Shown here: one piece after another, positions 11,001 through 19,581 of the stretch
Position numbering within the stretch: position 1 is the first letter of the stretch
How the letters are laid out: each line of letters begins with the position of its first letter
Assembly (NCBI RefSeq): GCF_014698795.1
Contig: NZ_JACJTR010000001.1
Coordinates: 186,001-250,000 of the forward strand
Length of the DNA stretch: 64,000 bases
Direction of reading: 5' to 3'
From: Nostoc sp. FACHB-892
Lineage (GTDB): Bacteria; Cyanobacteriota; Cyanobacteriia; Cyanobacteriales; Nostocaceae
Position numbers and translations under genes: made by a program
The notes under the pieces: model-generated
Databases searched by the model: none
Seen by the model: the letters and a program-made list of their open reading frames with translations, nothing else
Told to the model about the DNA's origin: nothing

Positions 11001-13979
11001 GTTACGGCTGGTATCTCGCTCTGGTTGCAGTTCTTCTACCAGTTTCTCAAAAGGCATATCTTGATGGGCATAAGCACCTAATGCCATTTGGCGAACTCGA
11101 CTCAGCACTGAACGAAAACTAGGATTGCCAGAAAAATCAGTCCGTAAAACGACTGTATTAATAAAAAATCCAATCAACCCTTCAACTTCAGAACGATTAC
11201 GTCCAGCAATAGGAGAACCGATAAGTATATCTTCTTGCCCACTGTAGCGGTGCAGTATTGTCCCAAAGGCCGCTAGCAAGGTCATGAATAGGGTGACACC
11301 TTCCTGACGGGAGAGTTCTATGAGCGATGCACTCAGAGTCTCCGGTAGCATGAGTGATTGGGTCGCCCCTTGGTAAGTTTGAACTGGTGTCCGTGGTCGG
11401 TCGGTAGGCAATTCCAGTACAGTATTAGCGCCTGTTAACTGGGTTTTCCAGTAGTTTATTTGGCTAGAGAGGACTTCACCCGATAGCCATTGGTGCTGCC
11501 AAACAGCAAAATCGGCATACTGAATGGGTAATTTTACTAGGGGAGAAGGCTTATCGCTCAACAAGGCTTCATAAAGGGATGCTAACTGCTGCCAGAGAAT
11601 ACCCATTGACCAGCCATCTGAAGCGATGTGGTGCATCACTAACAGAAGTATCTGCTCGTGTTCGTCTATCTGGAGCAAGCTAGCTCGCAGCATCAAGTCT
11701 GATTCTAAGTTGAAGGGGCATCGCGCCTCTTGATTTAGCAGAGATTGCACCTGCTCCTGTGCTACTTTTTTAATTATCTTGAGTTCAACTGGTCGAGGCT
11801 TGCCAATAACTTGTATGGGGCTACCATCCGGTGATGTAATAAAGTTTGTTCGCAGTGCCTCGTGATGGATAACGATCGCATTTAATGCTTGTTGCAATAT
11901 GCTCGTGTTGAACTCGCCTGTTAAGCGCAGTGCATTGGAGATAATATAAGCTGGACTGTTAGGTTCCAACTGCTCCAAAAACCACACTCGCTGCTGGGCA
12001 AAGGATAAAGGGATTGACTCGCGGTTGGCTATTAGAGGAATAGTTTGGTTTTGGGAATCATTTTCTTGAGTCTGGGTTTGAGCGTTCCCGTTTCGGGTTG
12101 CCGTAGGCATCGCTTGAGCTAAACTAGCGATCGTTGGATTCTCAAATAAAAGTTGCAACGGCATTTTTATCTGAAAAGCTTGGCGAACTCTAGACATAAC
12201 TTGAGTTGCCAGCAGTGAATGACCTCCCAATTCAAAAAAATTGTCGTGAATCCCTACTTGTTCTAGACGCAAAACTTTTACCCAAATGCTAGCTAAGACC
12301 TCTTCTGTAGCATTCTGGGGTGGGACAAAGTTAGTTGACAGAGCAAGGTCAGATATATGCGGTGCAGGTAAAGCCCGGCGGTCTATTTTGCCGTTGGGGT
12401 TTAATGGCAGAGTGTCCAAAAATACAAAAGAGGCAGGCACCATATATTCAGGTAGCCGACCTTGCAAAAAGCGACGCAATTCAACCTGACTAGGAATTTG
12501 CTCTGGGTTGGCAACAATATATGCTACAAGCTGCTTGTCACCAGGAATATCCTCTCTAGCAATGACTAGAGTCTGTCTCATTGCCGGATGTTGCCCTAAT
12601 ATTGCTTCAATTTCTCCCAATTCAATTCGGAAGCCACGAATCTTTACTTGATAGTCAATACGACCTATAAACTCGATATTACCGTCTGGTAGGGAACGTA
12701 CCAAGTCCCCAGTTTTGTAAAGACGTGCCCCAACTTCAGAACTAAAAGGGTCGAGAATGAACTTCTCTGTAGTTAATTCAGGACGGTTAAGATAGCCTCG
12801 CGCTAGACCAATACCGCCAATATAGAGTTCACCTGATTCACCAATAGGCACTGGCTGTAAATTTTCATCAAGGATGTAAATCTCTGCATTGATAATGGGG
12901 CGACCAATAGGAGCAATGCTATAATTAGTGCCGCGCTGACAAGTCCAAAAAGTGGCATCAATGGAAGCTTCTGTCGGCCCATAGCAATTATGGAGAACAT
13001 TGTCTAAATTCAGTTGGGCAAAGAAGCGTTCTATTAGTTGGCTAGGTAAAGCTTCACCACCACAGGTAATGTGCCTGAGAAATCGGCAATTTTCAATTCC
13101 CTTCTCTTCTAGTAAGACACGCAGTATAGAAGGTACTAGGGTCAAAACAGTGATTTGCTGCTCAGTAATCACCTTTACAAGGTAAGCAGTGTCTTGATGT
13201 CCACCAGGGCGAGCTAAGATCAATTGGCCCCCGAAGCACAATGGCCAAAATATCTGCCACACTGAGGGGTCGAAGCTAAAAGAAATAGTCAGTAAAACTT
13301 TATCTGCTGGAGTTAATCTAAAGGTTGTTTGCCGCCAGTATAGTTGATTGCAGATACCACGATGAGCGATCATTACACCTTTGGGCTGTCCTGTAGAACC
13401 AGATGTGTAGATTACGTAGATGAGGTTATCAGCCGTCGTTTGATTTACAGGATTTTCTTGATTGTATTGGGTATTACCTTGCCAATTTGAGTCGAGACAA
13501 ACCACTTCCGCCTGGTGCGGTGGTAGGTTCTTGACCAATTTCTCTTGGGTTAACAATACTGGTGTCTGGGTATCTGACAAGATGAAGGCTAAACGCTCCG
13601 GGGGATATGCCGGATCTAAAGGTACATAAGCGCCTCCAGCTTTGAGAATACCTAGTATTCCGATGATCATCTCTAGGGAGCGCTCCAGGCAAATCCCCAC
13701 AAGTACTTCAGACCCAACGCCTAAATTACGTAGGTGGTGCGCTAGCTGATTCGCTTGCTGGTTTAACTGCTGATAAGTAAGCTGTATATCTTCAAATACT
13801 ACAGCAATTGCTTGGGGCGATCGCTCTACTTGCATCTCAAACATCTGATGGATGCACAGATTGGGATCAATTTCTTCAGTATTATTCCATTCCTGTAGAA
13901 CTTGAGTGCCGCTGATAGGAGTTAAGGTATTTAATGGAATATTTTGCTTATACTCTGGAGTCTGGCTATTTATTTGCAT
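8007..13979 (-). CDS. Non-ribosomal peptide synthetase, A-PCP-C-A-PCP-TE
   Basis: A 1990-residue dimodular NRPS. A1 lies at ~45-540 (YTSGSTGQPKG near 191, YKTGDL near 421). PCP1 has its phosphopantetheine serine at 588 in LGGHS. The condensation domain spans ~648-1090 with an intact HHIASDG motif (783-789). A2 is at ~1115-1610 (FFTSGTTGVPKG), PCP2 serine is 1661, and the thioesterase has GYSFGG with serine 1805. No condensation domain precedes A1, so it is a loading module. The enzyme should join two building blocks and release a dipeptide or its cyclised form. By alignment to GrsA I read pocket residues D-P-W-T-T-G-C-I-D for A1 and D-V-R-H-F-A-L-L-A for A2; I assign no substrate. No MbtH, phosphopantetheinyl transferase, tailoring enzyme or transporter is adjacent. 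Confidence 0.95.
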   Translation of the reverse strand: MQINSQTPEYKQNIPLNTLTPISGTQVLQEWNNTEEIDPNLCIHQMFEMQVERSPQAIAVVFEDIQLTYQQLNQQANQLAHHLRNLGVGSEVLVGICLERSLEMIIGILGILKAGGAYVPLDPAYPPERLAFILSDTQTPVLLTQEKLVKNLPPHQAEVVCLDSNWQGNTQYNQENPVNQTTADNLIYVIYTSGSTGQPKGVMIAHRGICNQLYWRQTTFRLTPADKVLLTISFSFDPSVWQIFWPLCFGGQLILARPGGHQDTAYLVKVITEQQITVLTLVPSILRVLLEEKGIENCRFLRHITCGGEALPSQLIERFFAQLNLDNVLHNCYGPTEASIDATFWTCQRGTNYSIAPIGRPIINAEIYILDENLQPVPIGESGELYIGGIGLARGYLNRPELTTEKFILDPFSSEVGARLYKTGDLVRSLPDGNIEFIGRIDYQVKIRGFRIELGEIEAILGQHPAMRQTLVIAREDIPGDKQLVAYIVANPEQIPSQVELRRFLQGRLPEYMVPASFVFLDTLPLNPNGKIDRRALPAPHISDLALSTNFVPPQNATEEVLASIWVKVLRLEQVGIHDNFFELGGHSLLATQVMSRVRQAFQIKMPLQLLFENPTIASLAQAMPTATRNGNAQTQTQENDSQNQTIPLIANRESIPLSFAQQRVWFLEQLEPNSPAYIISNALRLTGEFNTSILQQALNAIVIHHEALRTNFITSPDGSPIQVIGKPRPVELKIIKKVAQEQVQSLLNQEARCPFNLESDLMLRASLLQIDEHEQILLLVMHHIASDGWSMGILWQQLASLYEALLSDKPSPLVKLPIQYADFAVWQHQWLSGEVLSSQINYWKTQLTGANTVLELPTDRPRTPVQTYQGATQSLMLPETLSASLIELSRQEGVTLFMTLLAAFGTILHRYSGQEDILIGSPIAGRNRSEVEGLIGFFINTVVLRTDFSGNPSFRSVLSRVRQMALGAYAHQDMPFEKLVEELQPERDTSRNPLFQVWFNMLNLKDIQLELPGVAIEPVSMLETASKFDLTLYVTDKKQGIQLDLVYNTDLFASERMMEMLDQFHHLLNQVVAAADSQISLYSLVTPRARTLLPEPRAVLPEPRYELVTTMFTSWVNCTPEHLALRQGSRTWNYGELGKSAQALARVMLSHGVERGDVVAVFGTRSFGLISSMAAVLLSGGVLLTLDPKLPSDRHLLMLKEAKAKYILYIDNQCPEDKEVYKSLILIYVNPDTGEAINPPQDSSKVINLPEIAADDAAYIFFTSGTTGVPKGVLGCHKGMAHFLNWQRQTFEIGQQDRVAQLTGLSFDVVLRDIFLPLTSGATLCLPEEGDNLEPIKILTYLEHEQISVLHTVPSLAQSWLANVPSGVYLHHLRWLFFAGEPLKETLVSQWRDTFPESGEIVNLYGPTETTLAKCYYKIPVECKPGVQPVGLPLPETQALVLTPNQQLCGIGEPGEIVMRTPFRTLGYINAQEENRSRFVKNFFRNDERDWLYYTGDRGCYRPDGSLQILGRRDHQVKIRGIRIELGEIETVLAQHPDVLQTVVIAREDVPGDQRLVAYIIPNQDWASTISDIRSFLLTKLPQYMIPSAFVLLDTIPLTPNGKINRRALPAPDLSRQESEATFLAPRNEVERQLIEIWQQILRVQPIGIKDNFFELGGHSILAAKLFWQIEKKFNKNLPLAILFQSGTVEALAKIICQEEDLARDLALVNTLDKSTTNWSSLVEIQPNGSKPPFYCIHGLGGEVLCFRELALHLGLDQPFYGLQPQGLDGKHPFHTQIEDMATHYIQEIQTLQPNGPYFLGGYSFGGVVAFEMARQLQDQGEQVGILVMLDSCRPGYSWRASLIKRVFLHLNKIVQQGPAYLWQRAVRWSYWRKSNLQNVYNRYLEGALDLPATDKHLKIIDVNTQAVSEYIFSPYLGRAILLRTEDENRDEAIGTQYDPQFGWGEIVAGGLDIHYIPGSHLDLLNEPYVQVVAEKLKNFLIQAQSPKN

Positions 13980-15211
13980 TTTCTATGTATCAACTCCATC
14001 AACAAATACCATTGCTTTAATTTATTATTTATTGTAAATGTTTTTATACGAAATTATATGTGAGGCTGCACATTAATAGTCTTGGATAGGAGCCTGGAAC
14101 TACATAAATAAAGTTTAGTTAGGCTTAAGAGCAAAACGGTGCGCGAACAGCTTTTAGTTTGCAGTACCTAGATTAATGATATGCATCTTTAAAGATAATT
14201 GATACTTTAAGCTCTAGTCAATTGATTTTTATTTAACATAATCATCTCCATATTTTACTAAAAATTTCAGTTTTAGCTAAAACTTTAAAATGCTTTTGAA
14301 TTTAAAAAACTGCATGATTGCATTGTTGAGATATAGTCAGGAACAAGCATTGAATTTCCAGCTTTATTTTTAGTTAATAAATAAGTTCTTTATTTTATAT
14401 AGCTATATGGTTAAAATACAATATCTGTTTTTACGAAAATTTTCTGAAGGAAAAAATAATTATTACTGAATCTTCATTGTTTTTACTCAGATGTAAAAAT
14501 AGTGTAAAGCCAAAAACTTGACTCTCTCTCAGGAGATAAAAGTGTTTATAATGCAGACATTACAAGACTCACAGATATCAAATATCGTTGATATTACTTA
14601 TGATCAATTCTCTAGAGATGCCTATAAAACTACTCAAGCTCAAGCAAAATATTGACTTATGTAAACTTTTGTAACAATAATCAAATTTTTGATGCTTTTT
14701 GTTATATCTTATGTGTGTAAGTTTTGTTAGTCAGTAATTATGCGTAAAGAAATAGAGAAGTTCTAAGCAAAGCTGAATTAGTCTAGCTAAATATGCTACA
14801 GTAATTTCCGAAAGGATCTCATTGTCTACATAATTAAGTGGAACTCTGCAATGAAACTGTAGTAACTCAGTTGAACTCTTACGCACCTTAAAAATTTTAA
14901 TTTTTTACCTGACCTACTTGATTACTTACGTCAGGGATTTTATTCAAGTATTAAGTTAACTCACCAACAAAGCTCAAAATTTCCAGGCTAAATGGGTTCT
15001 AGTTTGCAATAAAAGCTAGACCTTTAGGTAGTAATGGTACTTAAACCGACCTCGGAAAATGCCTTTGAGTAAACATTTAAAGTTAGTGCGAAGAAAATGG
15101 TTAATAAGAGACTATAAATTCCAGGTTTATTTGAGACAAAAATGTAAGATACGCCACTTGTCCTAATAAAAAGTTTTTATCAAATTTTAACTACACCAAG
15201 TGTTCCTAACT
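13980..15211. other. 1.2-kb AT-rich gap between NRPS and exopolysaccharide genes
   Basis: The two flanking genes diverge, so both promoters should lie here. The DNA is very AT-rich and contains no HIP1 site. The only coding candidate is the small ORF at 14542-14655. CCTGAC (14908-14913) and GTCAGG (14930-14935) form a 6-bp inverted repeat before an ATTTTATT stretch. Nothing else could be assigned. Confidence 0.6.
14542..14655 (+). CDS. Possible small ORF, 37 codons, unknown function
   Basis: A strong Shine-Dalgarno sequence AGGAGAT (14531-14537) precedes a GTG at 14542 by 4 nt; an in-frame ATG follows at 14551. The peptide ends ...QFSRDAYKTTQAQAKY and is mostly polar, with one Cys-free, unstructured-looking chain. 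TTGTTT and TAGTGT 17 nt apart upstream could be weak -35/-10 boxes. It may be a genuine small protein, the remnant of a larger gene or chance. I do not recognise the sequence. Confidence 0.3.
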   Translation: MFIMQTLQDSQISNIVDITYDQFSRDAYKTTQAQAKY

Positions 15212-16654
15212 ATGAGTAATCAAAGCATTACAACAAATAAATTCAGTGAAGTGCCTTCAGATTTACGTGCATCTACATCTGTCAGCGTACGCAAGGGTTC
15301 ATGGTGGTTAAGATTAACAACGTTGTTTTTAGTAGACTATACTCTTTTATTCTTAAGTTGGATTTTAGCTGGAGATCAATCTTCTTATGGGTATTTGACT
15401 TCGTATATACCCAGTCATTATTTGCCAATTTTAATAACTATTGGAATTCAAATAGGATCATTAGCTGTTGAGGGTCTTTATCGAGAGGGTCAAAAACGCT
15501 ATAACTATCTCAATATTTTAAAATCGCTAACTTTTGCTCATGGATTAATACTCCTAGTTTGTTTTTTATATAAGCCAATTATTGATATTACACGCCCAAG
15601 ATTAATATTAATATCTTGGCTGCTAAGTATACTATTTATCTGTACTGGCAGATATGCTATAAATATTACTCTTGAATATTTGCGTAAGCAAAAAAAAATA
15701 GTTCGTTCTTCTGTCTTCATTATTTGTGATCCTCAAGATCATGATCAGATAGCTAGCTTTATAAAAAAAGAAAAACATTATATTGTATCTGGAACAGCTA
15801 ATGCCAGTTCATTAGATAGATATAAACGTCAACAAACATTAGAGAAACTTAATGAACTAGGTGTAACAGAAGTTTTTATATCTTGGGATGCTCTAAAAAA
15901 CAGAATGTTTTTATGCTGGTTATTTCAGGCATCTGGCATCCAAGTACATATTTTACCGATGGAATTAAAACCAATTTATAAAAACGTTGAATTTAATAAA
16001 ATAGGGGGAATGCCTTGTCTGAGTTTGGATTGTCCGATAATTACAGGTAAAGATTTTTGGATAAAGCGCAGTTGTGATTTTTGCTTCGCGACTTTATTTG
16101 TAATGTTATCATTTCCTATTTATATAGCTATAGCTATAGCTATCAAACTGGACTCTCCCGGCACAGTATTTTACAGACAAACCCGTATAGGTTTGCATGG
16201 GCAACAGTTTAAAGTATGGAAATTCAGAACGATGAGGTCTGATGCAGAAAAATTCCAAAAAGAATTAGAAGCTTTAAATGAAACTAAAGATGGGATTATC
16301 TTTAAAATTAAAGACGATCCTCGCATTACCCATGTTGGAAAATTCCTTCGACGTTACAGCTTAGACGAATTACCTCAACTTTTTAACGTTATCCTTGGAC
16401 AAATGAGTATAGTAGGGCCCCGTCCTTTACCTACTAGAGATGTCGATAAGTTTTCTGAACACCATTTTATTAGGCATGAAGTCTTACCTGGTATTACAGG
16501 TCTTTGGCAAGTTTCAGGTCGCTCAGATATTTTAGACTTTGAACAAGTGATAAATCTTGATCTTAACTACATCGAAAATTGGTCACTTAAGTTAGACTTT
16601 GAAATTCTCCTCAAGACAGTTATGGTAGTTTTAAAAAAAGAAGGTGCCTACTAA
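15212..16654 (+). CDS. Exopolysaccharide priming glycosyl-phosphotransferase (WcaJ/WbaP-like)
   Basis: Transfers a sugar-1-phosphate from a nucleotide sugar to undecaprenyl phosphate, the first step of repeat-unit assembly at the inner membrane. I use the ATG at 15212 rather than the GTG 12 bp upstream, giving 480 residues. Four or five N-terminal membrane segments and a Rossmann-like middle are followed by a full bacterial sugar transferase domain from ~285: a hydrophobic hairpin, then GTVFYRQTRIGLHG, FKVWKFRTM, RITHVGKFLRRYSLDELPQL, MSIVGPRP and PGITGLWQVSGRS. All catalytic motifs look intact. It opens the co-directional sugar gene set. Confidence 0.93.
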   Translation: MSNQSITTNKFSEVPSDLRASTSVSVRKGSWWLRLTTLFLVDYTLLFLSWILAGDQSSYGYLTSYIPSHYLPILITIGIQIGSLAVEGLYREGQKRYNYLNILKSLTFAHGLILLVCFLYKPIIDITRPRLILISWLLSILFICTGRYAINITLEYLRKQKKIVRSSVFIICDPQDHDQIASFIKKEKHYIVSGTANASSLDRYKRQQTLEKLNELGVTEVFISWDALKNRMFLCWLFQASGIQVHILPMELKPIYKNVEFNKIGGMPCLSLDCPIITGKDFWIKRSCDFCFATLFVMLSFPIYIAIAIAIKLDSPGTVFYRQTRIGLHGQQFKVWKFRTMRSDAEKFQKELEALNETKDGIIFKIKDDPRITHVGKFLRRYSLDELPQLFNVILGQMSIVGPRPLPTRDVDKFSEHHFIRHEVLPGITGLWQVSGRSDILDFEQVINLDLNYIENWSLKLDFEILLKTVMVVLKKEGAY

Positions 16655-16736
16655 GTTCATAAAAACAAAATCATAGCAGGCAGCAGTAATTGGCGATTCA
16701 AAATGAGCGAATTAAGGTGAATTAATAATTGTAAGA

Positions 16737-18179
16737 ATGGTAGAAAAGTATAAATTCATAAGTAATTCTCTCTCAATGATAGTCAATCGGTTAGCGCAAA
16801 GTATTACAACTTTTGTATTAATCGCTGCTATTGCTCGTAATCTAGGAGCTGAAGCTATAGGCCAGTATCTACTAGCCTATAGCTATTACTTTATCTTTGT
16901 GGGCATTGCTTCACAGGGGCTAAAGATATTGTTTACAAGAGAACTAGCACGTGAACCACAAAAAACATCAGTTTATTTGATGAGTGGTACCTGGCTACAG
17001 TTAATATTTAGTTTGGTCAGTTATGGAGGATTGGTAATTGTAGTATTTTTACTTCCCTATAGTTCCAAAACCTCGACTCTTTGCTACATAATGGGCTTAA
17101 CAATCATTCCCTTCGCCCTTTCTAACGTAACAGAGGCAATTTTCCAAGCGAAGGAAAAGATGCATTTGATTGCCATTGCTACAGTCCCAGTGTATGTACT
17201 ACGCCTAATAATAATGATCTGGGCAATGCAACTGAAGTACGGAATTGAATATCTGGGAGTAATACTATTTTTTTCAGAAACATTGATTTTAGTAATTGAA
17301 TGGATTCTGATCAGGAAGTTGGTCAAAATACAATGGCAGATTGATAAATATTTTGTATGGAATACAATTAAAACTGTACGGACATTTTTTGCTATTGAAG
17401 CAATAGCTGTAGTCAGTAACAGAATTGAAATATTGATTCTTTCATTGCTAGGAAATGAGTTTTTAGTAGGTTTGTTCGGTGCAATAATACAATTGCTACA
17501 ACCATTCTCTATTATTGCTAATAGCATAACTATAGCAATGTTTCCGAGACTATCAAAATTAGTAGATCAAGGACGGCAAAAGCAGCAGCAGATGACTGAA
17601 AGCTTTATTGAAGTTCTACTAACTATGGGATTACCCTTATTCCTTGGATTATTATTTTTTGGCAAAGATTTGCTGACTTTTATTTACGGTTCTAGCTTTG
17701 CTCAAGGAAGTTTAGCTCTTAGTATCAGCGCTATATCACTACTTTTATTGCCCTTTACACGCACACTGTGCTCTCTACTTGTAGCCAATCATTTTGAGAT
17801 AGTGAACCTACGTGAAGTGGTTATTACAACTGTATTAGGAAGCTTGGGGGGTGTAGCATTAGTTTCGCAACATCAGTTAATAGGTGCGGCTATAATGGCA
17901 TTGCTAATGACTCTTCTTGCCTTTAGCCAGTATGTTTACTTCACTTATACTCTATTATTTCCATTAAATTTATGGCGAATTATTCGCCGTCCTATTATAA
18001 TCAGCGCTTTGATGGTACTTGTATTCTTAACTTTAAAAAAAATAACTTTAGACTTTTTATTTACTCTAATTATTGCAACTTCATTCTATATTTTACTTGT
18101 AATTTTTCTGACTATTCATACTTTAGGCGGAATTCATGTTGTAAAGGAAAAAATTGGAAAAATAGGGATGAAATTTTAA
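16737..18179 (+). CDS. Wzx-like polysaccharide flippase
   Basis: A 480-residue, almost wholly hydrophobic protein with about 12-14 predicted membrane segments and the N-terminal pattern of MOP/PST-family oligosaccharide transporters (NSLSMIVNRLAQSITTFVLIAAIARNLGAEAIGQYLLAYSYYF). It should flip lipid-linked repeat units to the periplasmic side. It follows the priming transferase by 82 bp on the same strand and precedes a glycosyltransferase, the expected setting. Codon use is AT-rich like its neighbours. Confidence 0.9.
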   Translation: MVEKYKFISNSLSMIVNRLAQSITTFVLIAAIARNLGAEAIGQYLLAYSYYFIFVGIASQGLKILFTRELAREPQKTSVYLMSGTWLQLIFSLVSYGGLVIVVFLLPYSSKTSTLCYIMGLTIIPFALSNVTEAIFQAKEKMHLIAIATVPVYVLRLIIMIWAMQLKYGIEYLGVILFFSETLILVIEWILIRKLVKIQWQIDKYFVWNTIKTVRTFFAIEAIAVVSNRIEILILSLLGNEFLVGLFGAIIQLLQPFSIIANSITIAMFPRLSKLVDQGRQKQQQMTESFIEVLLTMGLPLFLGLLFFGKDLLTFIYGSSFAQGSLALSISAISLLLLPFTRTLCSLLVANHFEIVNLREVVITTVLGSLGGVALVSQHQLIGAAIMALLMTLLAFSQYVYFTYTLLFPLNLWRIIRRPIIISALMVLVFLTLKKITLDFLFTLIIATSFYILLVIFLTIHTLGGIHVVKEKIGKIGMKF

Positions 18180-18242
18180 TGGTCGAATTTACTTATAAAA
18201 CAGTAAACGTAAACTTTGCATAATTATCAGATAACCAAAGCC

Positions 18243-19241
18243 ATGAATATTGAATCTCTCCAAGCAGAAAAAGCAACAAACCAAAAATTAGCAATGGTAA
18301 ATGAAAGTAACGAAATAATAGTCAGCGTAGTGATTCCTACACGCAATAGACCACAAATTGTTACAAGGGGTGTCAGAACTGCATTAACTCAAACGCTGCA
18401 ATCAATTGAAGTGATTGTTATAATAGATGGCCCCGATCAGGAAACAGTCAATGTACTATCTCAGATAGCTGATCCAAGATTGAGAGTGATAGAACTATCA
18501 AAAAATGTTGGGCCATCAGGGGCAAGAAATACTGGTGTAAGGGAAGCAAAAGGTACTTGGATAGCCTTTTTAGATGATGATGATGAATGGCTCCCACAAA
18601 AATTGGAGCGTCAACTTGAAGTAGCAAATAATTCCCATTATAATTTTCCAGTTGTCGCCAGTCGTTTAATTTCCCAGACTCAAAAAGGTGAGTCTATTCT
18701 TCCCAAAAGGTTACCTAACCTCTCTGAACCTCTAAGTGAATATCTTTTTGCACGTAACTCCTTATTTAAAGAAGAGGGGTTCATACAAACCTCAACTATT
18801 TTCGTGAAAAAAGAGTTAGTGCAAAAAATGCCTTTGGAAGAAAAATTTGACAGACATGAGGATTGGGAGTGGTTACTGCGAGTTAGTGCCATGGAAGGTG
18901 TAGGAGTAGAATTTGTACCTGAGCCTATGGCAATCTGGCATTCAGAAGTGGGAATTAAGCGCTTAAGCAACGTCAATGACTGGCGATATTCCTTGGATTG
19001 GATTCGTTCCACCCGCAATTTAGTAACACCAAAGGCTTATTCGGGTTTCATTGCAACAATGACCGCTCCTTCTGCGTCCTCAGTAGGTGATTGGAAAGCC
19101 TTCTTTCCTTTGTTGTGGGAAGCTATACGCTGGGGTAAGCCCCGCCCGATTGATATATGCTTGTACTTAATTATGTGGCTGTTCCCTCAGCAGTTCAGAG
19201 AGCAAGTTAGCTCTATTTTGACCAAGAACTTTAAAAGATAA
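18243..19241 (+). CDS. Family 2 glycosyltransferase
   Basis: Adds a sugar from a nucleotide donor to the growing repeat unit on the cytoplasmic side. The GT-A fold starts after a ~25-residue lead: VSVVIPTRNRPQIVTRGV, IVIIDGPDQET, GPSGARNTGVREAKG and FLDDDDEW, the last carrying the metal-binding acidic cluster. I chose ATG 18243 (332 residues) over an in-frame TTG at 18216. It is the only glycosyltransferase of this kind in the cluster, so further sugar-adding enzymes for the polymer must be encoded elsewhere or the repeat unit is simple. Confidence 0.88.
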   Translation: MNIESLQAEKATNQKLAMVNESNEIIVSVVIPTRNRPQIVTRGVRTALTQTLQSIEVIVIIDGPDQETVNVLSQIADPRLRVIELSKNVGPSGARNTGVREAKGTWIAFLDDDDEWLPQKLERQLEVANNSHYNFPVVASRLISQTQKGESILPKRLPNLSEPLSEYLFARNSLFKEEGFIQTSTIFVKKELVQKMPLEEKFDRHEDWEWLLRVSAMEGVGVEFVPEPMAIWHSEVGIKRLSNVNDWRYSLDWIRSTRNLVTPKAYSGFIATMTAPSASSVGDWKAFFPLLWEAIRWGKPRPIDICLYLIMWLFPQQFREQVSSILTKNFKR

Positions 19242-19581
19242 AATATTCTTCGCAAAAGGAAGACACAAAGAAGAAGATAAAAATAATGACAAAAACCTTG
19301 GAGCGTGAATTTCAAGACCACTAAAAAATGGAGTTTTGACTATAGCCATAGCACAAAATACAAAGCGTTTTGGTTAAACAATATGTTTAATATGCTTTTA
19401 AACGTGGGTTACTTCTGTCTTTAGGTTTAATAAAAAACGTCAATTTCAAAAATATAGCCATCTCATAAAAAGTAAGTGAATAGAGATAGTAAGCCTTTTT
19501 CTAAATCAATGGAAACTAGTGCTCACAAATTTGTGATTTGCTTAACTTAATATATAAAATAATATTTGCAAATGATAAAAA
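19242..19581. other. 340-bp gap within the sugar cluster
   Basis: AT-rich, no ORF of note, no clear hairpin and no HIP1 site. It may hold a promoter for the polymerase gene; none was identifiable with confidence. Confidence 0.4.

Noticed and set aside
17084..17527. 147-codon minus-strand frame
   Set aside because: Shadow of the flippase gene on the other strand; no domain.
17972..18223. 83-codon plus-strand frame across the flippase end
   Set aside because: Overlaps the real flippase frame and encodes no recognisable motif.
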